A model generated the notes under the pieces. The model was not told the DNA's origin. It searched no databases and saw only the letters and a list, made by a program, of their open reading frames with translations. Below, piece after piece: positions 1 through 6,477 of a stretch of 11,268 nt of DNA (the stretch's first letter is position 1; each line of letters starts with the position of its first letter). The translations under genes were made by a program, and so were the position numbers. The stretch comes from Oscillospiraceae bacterium. Lineage in GTDB: Bacteria; Bacillota; Clostridia; Saccharofermentanales; Saccharofermentanaceae. The DNA is taken from assembly GCA_902803695.1 (NCBI GenBank), contig CADCQX010000161.1, positions 1 to 11,268 of the forward strand, given 5' to 3'.

Positions 1-267
1 TGCTACGAATATTATCCTTACTTCTTGGAGATCGATAACGAACCTTCACTGGGTTACATGTGCCTTAGTGACGCATTCCTTGCTCTGGGCAACACGGATT
101 TCAAATTCCTCATGTCCGAAGACAGCTATGTTCCGGACCCTGAGGACACAGTCTGCGATGCCATGGACGGTTTCGTCAATGCATTCTGCTACCCTGTAAA
201 TATAGATGTAGAATCCGTTGTCAACGATGACAGCAACGAATGGAGCTACTTTGACTTCGAGTCTTAA
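1..267 (+). CDS. Unrecognised acidic protein, C-terminal 88 residues (5' end outside window)
   Basis: The frame is open from the first base of the window to a TAA at 265-267, so this is the tail of a longer gene. A TTG at 25 could be taken as a start, but the frame runs on upstream of it and no ribosome site is seen there. The visible 88 residues hold 20 Asp/Glu, one Lys and no Arg, with many aromatic residues (it begins CYEYYPYF and ends WSYFDFES). I recognise no family. No membrane segment or anchor motif is visible, and the composition fits a soluble, strongly acidic C-terminus. Its stop overlaps the stop of the convergent ligase gene, leaving no space for a terminator between them. Coding status is supported by the long open frame through the window edge and by the neighbouring gene ending exactly at its stop. 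Confidence 0.7.
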   Translation, partial: CYEYYPYFLEIDNEPSLGYMCLSDAFLALGNTDFKFLMSEDSYVPDPEDTVCDAMDGFVNAFCYPVNIDVESVVNDDSNEWSYFDFES

Positions 268-1895
268 GAAACTGCCGCGATTATCTCCTGATATTCGGAA
301 GGCAGATCCAGTTCAGGCTTGTCCTTGATCTTATAAGCTAATGAGGAAGTACCGTCTTTAACTGCTTGCAGTTTAGCCGGTATTTCTTTTATCTTGTTGA
401 TACATACCTGAGCGCTGTCGTAGTTCTCGGCATCAATATAAAGGTTTGCGCTATATGTGAGCATGTCGATATAGTCTTCATACTCGACAAGGCTGTACTT
501 GTTTCTCTCGATAGCCTTGGTCTTGTTTTCGATCATGGCAGGGATATCACCCTCAGAGAAATATGCTCTGGCCTTAGCGGAATAAGCGATCGATACGCTG
601 TCATCATACTTGATGATCTTATCGGCTATATCTTTCATCTCCTCAGCCGTATCAGCCTGGGAAAGAAGTGATATATATGACTTTGTGTATGCAGGATAAA
701 CCTTAACAGCCAGATCATCCTTCTTAACAAATGACAGGAGGTTCGGGATAGCAAAGTAAAGGCTCAGGAGCACTGCCACAGAAGTCGCCACGACAAAGCT
801 CGTTCTTCCCTTAACAGGTTCTCCCTTTGCCTCATCATCGAAAATGAGTGCCAAAAAGATAAGATCCATAGCCACAAACTGCATATCAAAGTCGAAGAGC
901 AGATGAAGGACCATGATGATGACTGCGATCTTTCTTCTCATATCGATCTTGATGAAGTTCTTTACTACGGCAATACCGAAAAGGATCGTCGGGAGCCAGC
1001 CCACATCAATGAGGATCTGCAAAAGATCGTTGTGAACATGATTTACGCTATAAACACCTGTCTGGAAGGTAGACTGGGAATAGAAGTAACCCATATAGCC
1101 CAATCCGAGTGGGTGCTTTAATATCTGAGGAAGAACATCCTTGAAGTAAAGGAATCTTCCGATAAACGTACTTGATGTAAATGAAGTCGTAAGGAATCTT
1201 CCGACGCTGTCCTTGTTTCCCGTTGCAAGAACATAGATAACGGATCCGAGGACCGTAACGACAACAGCTGTAGCGAGGATGAGCTTAAGCTTCTTACCCT
1301 TGATAGTTATTATCCTGTAGCAAAGGAACAAAATAAGAAGGACAAACACCGTACGGCTTCCTGAAAGGACAATACCTGCAAGAAGGATCGGCGCATATGC
1401 GTAGTCCTGCTTCTCGAACTTATCCTTAAGAAGGAGCAGGCTCAAAGCTACCAGAAGGAAAAGAGCAAACGTATTCGGATACTGGAAAAATCCTGCAAGT
1501 CTCTTGCTTACGAGAAAGTAGCCTTCATTCGGGATAACAAGTCCCAGGATAAAAGAAAGGACTGTCATAACCGAACCGGACAATGGAAGATACTTAAACG
1601 GATCTTTTACTTCCGGGCTGTTTCTCAAAAGGATAAGAAACAATGGAAGCGGCAGGAACTTAACGAATCCCAGTACCGTCATGCCCTTATCAACTGCCCA
1701 GAGCGGACTTACCAGAAAAGCCAGAGGCAAGATAACACTTGCTGCAAATAATATATCGAAAGGACACTTAAAGTCCTTGTTGTTCTTAGCCTTTAATGCG
1801 ATCAGAATTATAAGCAAAACGGAAAGCAGAGCTGCTGTCCACTCGTGAAAAACGCCCAAAGCGAAGGGCAATATTGAAATCAGTATTTCGATCAT
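264..1895 (-). CDS. O-antigen ligase/polymerase family membrane protein (Wzy_C type) with soluble C-terminal helical tail
   Basis: A 543-residue polytopic protein. Hydrophobic segments fill about residues 1-225, with more at about 303-385. The family signature is visible: an Arg-x-x-Gly-F-F-x-x-P-N-T segment at 132-142, SGSRT at 178-182, GLGYMGY at 264-270 in the large outer loop, and NHVHNDLLQILIDVGW at 285-300, the usual H-x-x-N region of the Wzy_C domain. Family members join undecaprenyl-linked glycan repeats or transfer a finished glycan to an acceptor at the outer face of the membrane. Residues about 395-543 are soluble and helical, with a TPR-like rhythm (AYSAKARAYFSEGDIPAMIENKTKAIE region), as in several bacterial Wzy homologues. 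The start is the only ATG in frame after an upstream stop at 1905-1907. AAGGAG at 1910-1915 lies 14 bases away, which is long. Whether it is a polymerase or a ligase cannot be decided from sequence. Confidence 0.87.
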   Translation of the reverse strand: MIEILISILPFALGVFHEWTAALLSVLLIILIALKAKNNKDFKCPFDILFAASVILPLAFLVSPLWAVDKGMTVLGFVKFLPLPLFLILLRNSPEVKDPFKYLPLSGSVMTVLSFILGLVIPNEGYFLVSKRLAGFFQYPNTFALFLLVALSLLLLKDKFEKQDYAYAPILLAGIVLSGSRTVFVLLILFLCYRIITIKGKKLKLILATAVVVTVLGSVIYVLATGNKDSVGRFLTTSFTSSTFIGRFLYFKDVLPQILKHPLGLGYMGYFYSQSTFQTGVYSVNHVHNDLLQILIDVGWLPTILFGIAVVKNFIKIDMRRKIAVIIMVLHLLFDFDMQFVAMDLIFLALIFDDEAKGEPVKGRTSFVVATSVAVLLSLYFAIPNLLSFVKKDDLAVKVYPAYTKSYISLLSQADTAEEMKDIADKIIKYDDSVSIAYSAKARAYFSEGDIPAMIENKTKAIERNKYSLVEYEDYIDMLTYSANLYIDAENYDSAQVCINKIKEIPAKLQAVKDGTSSLAYKIKDKPELDLPSEYQEIIAAVS

Positions 1896-1931
1896 CGGAA
1901 CCTGTTATTCTCCTTATTTTCTTGCTTCTAT

Positions 1932-1959
1932 ATTTTACAGAACCAAGACTTATTGTAAA
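1932..1959 (-). promoter_or_regulatory. Predicted sigma-A-type promoter of the ligase gene
   Basis: On the minus strand TTTACA (1954-1959) and TAAAAT (1932-1937) are separated by 16 bases. Each matches the consensus at five of six positions. Transcription would begin near 1925, leaving a leader of about 30 bases that contains the AAGGAG site. It lies just after the upstream gene's hairpin, so the ligase gene can be expressed separately. Confidence 0.5.
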
Positions 1960-1971
1960 TCCGTGCCACAT

Positions 1972-2003
1972 AATAAACAAGAGCCACGGTAAACCGCGGC
2001 TCT
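1972..2003 (-). terminator. Rho-independent terminator after the LRR/DUF4214 gene
   Basis: On the minus strand GAGCCGCGG and CCGTGGCTC (2002-1994 and 1989-1981) form a 9-bp stem with one G-U pair around a TTTA loop, extendable by one A-T pair. It is followed by the T-rich run TTGTTTATTA. In the plus direction the same stem has an A-C mismatch and no T-run, so it acts for the minus strand. It begins 24 bases after the stop codon of the LRR/DUF4214 gene. Confidence 0.75.
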
Positions 2004-2026
2004 CGTCATTGATCATTAAAGATCGG

Positions 2027-4768
2027 TTATCCTCTGTCTATCGCGTAATCCTTACAGATCTGAGTGAACTCAAGAGACTTAACGAACTCGTTGAAGACTT
2101 CTTCTTTTGTCATTCCGTTCTTCATATTGTTAAGCCAGAAGTTCATTCCGTCATCATCAGGTTCACGGCCCATGAATGTTCTGTACATTCTCGTCAGAAG
2201 TTCCTTGTTATCAAAGTTGTGATCATTGAACTCCTTACTGAAGAAGAACTCGTGAGCTGCCTGCTTACCTGTAAGCTCGAGATTGGTGAGACCCAATGCC
2301 CAGAACATGAGGCCCTCTTCTTCTGCATCTCTTCCGAGGCACTTCGTGTAAAGCCTCTCGGCGAATTCTTTTGCATTCTTCGAAGGTACCGTTGCCTTAG
2401 CTCTGGTTGCTCCGGATTTGACTCCGAACGAAGCGCAGATGTTGCACCACTCTTCCGAGTTGATAAATCCGTCAACGACTTTGTCACGGCCTTCGGTCTT
2501 AAGACTATTCATCCAGAAGTTGAATCCTGACGGATCATCCTTGGCATCTCGGTCGAAGAATGTCTTGTAGAGGACCTTGAGGAATTCTTCATCACTAAGG
2601 CCTCTGTCCTTAAACTCCTTACTCAAGAGGAACTCGTTGGCGCACTGTGCACCGTTAAGATCGCCGTTACCTACATGCTCGCACCAGAATGCTTTTCCTT
2701 CAGGCTCGGATGCACGGTTCAAAGCAACTGTGTAAAGTCTCTCAACAAATGCCTCGAAGCCTTCCTCTGTCGGAGTCGGTGTTGACGTCGGCGGTTGCGT
2801 CGGCGGTTGCGTCGGCGGTTGCGTCGGCGGTTGCGTCGGCGGCTGCGTCGGTGGCTGTGTCGGAGGAACCGAAGGAGACGGAGTAGGCTTTGTTACCTCA
2901 AAATCCGAATTCATTCCCGGAAGATACAGATCGCCGTCTATACAATGGACCGTGATCACATTCTCAGATATCAGACCCTTAAATGTCTTGATCTCAGGAC
3001 CTCCGTCAATGAAGTATTTTGCAGTTATATCTATGCTGTTCCACTGTGCCTTTGTTCCGTTATAGTAGATATCAGTAAAGTTTTCATTATCTGAGAATGC
3101 ATCACTTTGTATCTTCTTGATCGAAGAAGGAAGATCTATCTTCTTAAGACTTGAACATCCTTGGAATGCAAAATACTCAATATCGATTACTGAATCAGGT
3201 ACCGTTATCGAATCAAGTGCTTTGTTGAAAGAAAGCATCGAGTTAGGTATCGTTACTATTCCGTCCTCGAAAGTAGCTGTCTTAAGGCTGGTCTCGCCAC
3301 GGACTATCGCATAGTTCATGTCTCCGTATTCCTTGGAAATGGTTACTTTGTTCTCGGCAAAGTCACCATTGATTACCATGCACAGGCCTTTTTCCTGCAT
3401 TCCGACCTTAGGAAGATCACTTTTGTCCCAACCGCTCAAGTTGATCGTGTGTTGGTCACTTGAAGTATCGAAAATAAAATCCAAAGAATCAGCGCCGGCG
3501 ATAGATATGTATTGCGCTACATTCTTACCGACAAATATCCTTTCCAGATTACCGAACTCCGGCAAAACCAAAGAAGCATACACATCTCCTGCACTCTCTA
3601 TAAACAGGATCTCAGTCTTTTCGCTTATATCACTGTAAGTATTGATACCGGCTACAGGATATGTCGAACTTGTCGCAAATTTGATATGAAGGAGTCTGTT
3701 AGAGTAATACTCCCATTCGTATCCGATGGTTCCGAGACTTTGATAGCCCTTATGCTGCGGAGCTGATGTGGGGGCTATGAACATACCGTTAGTATCATCG
3801 ATCACTCTGGGGTTAGGACTTAAGATCTTGGTCGTAGAATCATTAAAATGAAGCGTGACCTCATCATTCAGGATCAAGCCTCTATGGTAGATATTTCCTT
3901 TTTCTGAGATAAAGACCGATTCGATCTCATTCCACTCAGCTTCCGTGCCGTCATAGAAGATATCTTTGAGCTTGGTATCGCCTGAGAAAGCATCCGGTTT
4001 GATCGTCTTTACCGTCTTCGGGATAACGATCTGTTCCAAACAAGTGCAGTTGCCGAATGCCTGGTATTCAATATCCGTAACAGATATAGGCGACATATAT
4101 TCAACTGTTGTCATATTCTTACAGGAATTGAAAGCTCCCTGCGGTATCTTTTCCAGACCACCCGCTATCCTTACCGTGCCGATTTCATCGCCGTTCCAGA
4201 TATAACCTGCAAAAGAATCGGCATTACTCGGATACTCTATCAACATAGTCGATATATTATGAACATATACATAGCAGTTAGATGCGTAATTTCCGTGGTC
4301 GTTAATTATTGGAGCGGAGTAGTTCTTGTAATCATTGAATAAAAGAGAGTATACCGTGGTATTCAGATTAACAGCAGCATCGATACGAAACTGGTTAAAT
4401 TCAACAGAGCCGAATGAACCGACTCCGTTAAGCTCCACTGCTCTGAGAGAAGTGAATACTTCCGGACCTCTGAATACACATCCGTAATCATTTGCTTTAA
4501 TGTTCAGATATAAGGTTTCTTTCTGGATATCTACCACAGTTTCAGAAGCAAATTCCTGAACCGGAATACCCTCCGGTTTATCGCGGAATTCAATATCCAA
4601 TACACATTCGTCAACATCATAAACCCAATAGTATGAATCAGATTTTCCGTAACCTTGATGGTAACCTTCTCTTGAACTGCCATCCCCGCCGGCAAAGACT
4701 GTTCCGAACAGCGAGAATACCATTAAAACGGAAATAAGCAGACTTAAACATCGATGAGATCGTGTCAT
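2027..4768 (-). CDS. Secreted BspA-like leucine-rich-repeat protein with DUF4214 repeats
   Basis: A 913-residue exported protein. Residues 1-26 form a signal peptide (Arg-rich start, hydrophobic core, likely cleavage after VFA). Residues about 47-618 are two related blocks of about 300 residues with BspA-like LRR_5 motifs: AFGNCTCLEQIVIP at 237-250 and AFQGCSSLKKIDLP at 534-547. Each is followed by a YDGTEAEWN / YNGTKAQWN signature at 272-280 and 569-577. A Pro/Thr linker with six PPTQ units spans about 627-666. The C-terminus carries four DUF4214-like repeats starting near 677, 732, 805 and 860, each with an (R/V)-(L/M)-Y start and a G-x-x-FW end. LRR_5 proteins are often surface adhesins; DUF4214 has no settled role. 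No LPXTG or late membrane anchor is seen, so attachment would have to be non-covalent or through DUF4214. AAGGGGG at 4775-4781, six bases from ATG, fixes the start. The gene lies between two terminators and so probably is its own unit. Confidence 0.93.
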   Translation of the reverse strand: MTRSHRCLSLLISVLMVFSLFGTVFAGGDGSSREGYHQGYGKSDSYYWVYDVDECVLDIEFRDKPEGIPVQEFASETVVDIQKETLYLNIKANDYGCVFRGPEVFTSLRAVELNGVGSFGSVEFNQFRIDAAVNLNTTVYSLLFNDYKNYSAPIINDHGNYASNCYVYVHNISTMLIEYPSNADSFAGYIWNGDEIGTVRIAGGLEKIPQGAFNSCKNMTTVEYMSPISVTDIEYQAFGNCTCLEQIVIPKTVKTIKPDAFSGDTKLKDIFYDGTEAEWNEIESVFISEKGNIYHRGLILNDEVTLHFNDSTTKILSPNPRVIDDTNGMFIAPTSAPQHKGYQSLGTIGYEWEYYSNRLLHIKFATSSTYPVAGINTYSDISEKTEILFIESAGDVYASLVLPEFGNLERIFVGKNVAQYISIAGADSLDFIFDTSSDQHTINLSGWDKSDLPKVGMQEKGLCMVINGDFAENKVTISKEYGDMNYAIVRGETSLKTATFEDGIVTIPNSMLSFNKALDSITVPDSVIDIEYFAFQGCSSLKKIDLPSSIKKIQSDAFSDNENFTDIYYNGTKAQWNSIDITAKYFIDGGPEIKTFKGLISENVITVHCIDGDLYLPGMNSDFEVTKPTPSPSVPPTQPPTQPPTQPPTQPPTQPPTQPPTSTPTPTEEGFEAFVERLYTVALNRASEPEGKAFWCEHVGNGDLNGAQCANEFLLSKEFKDRGLSDEEFLKVLYKTFFDRDAKDDPSGFNFWMNSLKTEGRDKVVDGFINSEEWCNICASFGVKSGATRAKATVPSKNAKEFAERLYTKCLGRDAEEEGLMFWALGLTNLELTGKQAAHEFFFSKEFNDHNFDNKELLTRMYRTFMGREPDDDGMNFWLNNMKNGMTKEEVFNEFVKSLEFTQICKDYAIDRG
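2787..2870 (-). repeat. 12-bp tandem repeat encoding the QPPT linker
   Basis: Written on the plus strand, the unit is GTCGGCGGTTGC. Four copies are identical (2787-2834). The fifth (2835-2846) differs at one base and the sixth (2847-2858) at three. A seventh partial unit (2859-2870) has decayed further. Because the unit is 12 bases, gain or loss of copies changes linker length and keeps the frame. The identity of the central copies points to recent expansion or homogenisation. Confidence 0.93.
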
Positions 4769-4803
4769 ATAATACCCCCTTCAATAATCATAACTCTTTT
4801 ATC

Positions 4804-4832
4804 ATATTAAGGGGATTTATATCAAAAATCAA
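4804..4832 (-). promoter_or_regulatory. Possible promoter of the LRR/DUF4214 gene
   Basis: In the 150-base gap upstream, the minus strand has TTGATT (4827-4832) and TAATAT (4804-4809) with a 17-base spacer, four of six matches each. An overlapping alternative is TTGATA with GATAAA at 16 bases. The region is AT-rich and lies between the previous terminator and the ribosome site, so a promoter is expected here, but the exact boxes are uncertain. Confidence 0.35.
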
Positions 4833-4859
4833 CTTTTTCTTTTACTATTCTTTGTCTCG

Positions 4860-4894
4860 AAAAGGAGCGTCTGCCCAATATGGTCAGACGCTCC
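4860..4894 (-). terminator. Rho-independent terminator after the DUF4230 pair
   Basis: GGAGCGTCTG (4864-4873) and CAGACGCTCC (4885-4894) are perfect 10-bp arms around an 11-base loop. On the minus strand the hairpin is followed by TTTT (4863-4860), while the plus side has A residues, so it serves the minus strand. It lies 24 bases after the stop of the lipoprotein gene. The T-run is short but the stem is strong. Confidence 0.75.
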
Positions 4895-4918
4895 AAAATT
4901 CTCTAAAAAAATCACGGA

Positions 4919-5680
4919 TCAGTTTCCGACATCACCCTTTTCGGAAGGATCACGGAAGACGATGATGTATTGCTTTCCGGAGTACTCGTTGATCTTCTCG
5001 ATGTAGTCCTTGATCAGGACCTTTGCTCTGTCTTTTGCATTTCCAAGAAGGACCGTATCACCCTCGACATCAGCCTGCAAAGCAGCGAGTGAAGCATCTA
5101 CTGCAAGAGTAATGTCGGAAGCTGTGATGTCGTTACTGTTGAGCTTGCCGTCGATGTCCTGGATGACGGAATCCTTGTTGTAGGAATCCGGAACGATCGT
5201 GACTTTCTCGAGGACGGTAGCGTCAGGAATGAAGACATAGATCATGTTGTCGACGACTTCGATGGATACCTGGCTCGCATCGACACCGAGAGTAGCGACT
5301 GCGCTGTACTCGACCCAGAATACTCTGTCTTTCTCACCAAGGTGAGCGATACCGGTTCCGCCTGTCTTCTGAGCTTTGGCCACGTTATTGAAATAGCACT
5401 CGAGAGTAGCGAGCTGGCATATGTTCTTGACGCTTAATTCGTCAGGTTCGAGATCAACGATCTCTTCACCGAGGAGTTCTTCCACATCCTCAGTATCTTC
5501 AGAACTGCCTCCGCCGCCACCACCGGAATTGCCGGAACGGTCACCGCCGCGGGCTTCCTTCGTCTCGGTAACGTTCTTGTCCTTATCTTTACCGGATGTC
5601 TTGGCCTTATCCTTCTTACAGGATGTGACACAGGTGAGGATCATGACGACACAAAGCAAAATGCTGATCAGTTTCTTCAT
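4919..5680 (-). CDS. DUF4230-domain lipoprotein
   Basis: A 253-residue protein with a lipoprotein signal: Lys-Lys start, hydrophobic core and a VTSC lipobox with Cys21 as the lipidated residue. It should sit on the outer face of the membrane. A charged, low-complexity stretch follows (Lys/Asp-rich, then six Gly in a row at about 53-58, then acidic residues to about 80), which looks like a flexible tether. From about 85 to 242 the pattern fits DUF4230: a strand region FWVEYSAVATLGVDASQV at 121-138, IYVFIPDATV at 147-156, a helical stretch with a charged AKDRAKVLIKDYI segment at 215-227, and a final YIIVF strand at 238-242. The family has no settled biochemical role. The start overlaps the TGA of the upstream DUF4230 gene by one base, with AGGAGGTG at 5686-5693, so translation is probably coupled. 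The two products may act together. Confidence 0.82.
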   Translation of the reverse strand: MKKLISILLCVVMILTCVTSCKKDKAKTSGKDKDKNVTETKEARGGDRSGNSGGGGGGSSEDTEDVEELLGEEIVDLEPDELSVKNICQLATLECYFNNVAKAQKTGGTGIAHLGEKDRVFWVEYSAVATLGVDASQVSIEVVDNMIYVFIPDATVLEKVTIVPDSYNKDSVIQDIDGKLNSNDITASDITLAVDASLAALQADVEGDTVLLGNAKDRAKVLIKDYIEKINEYSGKQYIIVFRDPSEKGDVGN

Positions 5681-6396
5681 CAGTTCACCTCCTCATCCCA
5701 TTCGATAACGACTGTATAATCTTTGCCGAACATCTGATGAACGATAGGCTCCGTGAGAGCACGAAGCTCGTTCTCTGTATTTTCCTTGGCGAGATCCATC
5801 ATGTATGTGGACTTCTCGCTCTTCTTCTTAAGATCCGAGATCGCGAGCTTATACGCGATGGACGGTACGTCGCTGTTGTTCTGATAATCTTCATCAAGGA
5901 AGATGTATTCGAGTGTACCTGCATCGACCTTGTAAGTCGCATCTATCTCAGGAACGAACAGGAATACGACCTTGCCTTTCTCGTCCTCGAGGACCTCTAT
6001 GTCTTCAGTATTGATACCGAACGTAACTGTTCCTTCGTAAGCGGTATAGAAGACGATCCTCTTGTCGTTGCCGACACTATAAGGACATGTTGAGTTATAT
6101 GTGTAAGTGAATGTCTGGAGTTTGTTGATGTCGATGACATCCTTAAGAGTAATGTAACTCTCTGCGGATACCTCGCCCTCGGATCCGAAAACAACTTCAT
6201 CCGCAACGTCCTCGACGACACGTACTGCCTGCTTGACGTTCTTCTCAATGTTGGTCTTCTTCTCTTCTTTGTGGGTCAACTTGTATCCGATCAAAATACC
6301 GACGATAGCCAGAGCACCAATACCCATACCGATGAGCAACAACTTGATGCCTGCGAGCTTGTCTTGATATTCTGCATATCTGGCGTATTTCTTCAT
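5680..6396 (-). CDS. Membrane-anchored DUF4230 protein
   Basis: A 238-residue protein with one transmembrane helix at about 17-38 after a charged N-terminus rich in Tyr, Lys and Arg. The rest is probably extracytoplasmic: a Lys/Glu-rich linker (about 42-80), then a DUF4230-type domain at about 85-234. The shared pattern with the downstream lipoprotein is clear: YTAYEGTVTFGINTEDIEV (118-136) against WVEYSAVATLGVDASQVSI, followed by VVFLFVPEIDA (143-153) against IYVFIPDATV, a helical middle and a closing YTVVIEW strand (227-233). The pair are therefore diverged paralogues with different anchors. ATG at 6396 has GAGGG at 6401-6405 four bases away, a modest site. A well-formed promoter lies immediately upstream. 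No enzymatic motif is visible; the function is unknown. Confidence 0.82.
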   Translation of the reverse strand: MKKYARYAEYQDKLAGIKLLLIGMGIGALAIVGILIGYKLTHKEEKKTNIEKNVKQAVRVVEDVADEVVFGSEGEVSAESYITLKDVIDINKLQTFTYTYNSTCPYSVGNDKRIVFYTAYEGTVTFGINTEDIEVLEDEKGKVVFLFVPEIDATYKVDAGTLEYIFLDEDYQNNSDVPSIAYKLAISDLKKKSEKSTYMMDLAKENTENELRALTEPIVHQMFGKDYTVVIEWDEEVN

Positions 6397-6437
6397 TCTT
6401 CCCTCACTTACTTCTCGAAATGCCTATCCTCATTTTG

Positions 6438-6466
6438 ATTATATAATGATTGGCCCAAACGTTCAA
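6438..6466 (-). promoter_or_regulatory. Promoter of the DUF4230 pair
   Basis: On the minus strand TTGAAC (6461-6466) and a perfect TATAAT (6438-6443) are separated by exactly 17 bases. The predicted start near 6431 gives a leader of about 35 bases. The promoter fills the 81-base gap after the second glycosyltransferase. No terminator hairpin is seen in that gap, so read-through from the glycosyltransferase genes may add to expression. Confidence 0.65.
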
Positions 6467-6477
6467 ATAAATGTACG

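Noticed and set aside
1874..2530. A 218-codon plus-strand frame across the gap and the end of the LRR/DUF4214 gene
   Set aside because: It runs through the terminator and promoter of the opposite strand, and its product has no domain. The minus strand there encodes DUF4214 repeats.
2787..2870. Short direct repeats that could look like a CRISPR array
   Set aside because: The units abut with no spacers, are 12 bases long and code in frame for QPPT.
2795..3094. An Arg-rich frame (MRRRLRRR...) that resembles a nucleic-acid-binding protein
   Set aside because: It is the antisense reading of the PPTQ tandem repeat, and has no ribosome site or conserved motif.
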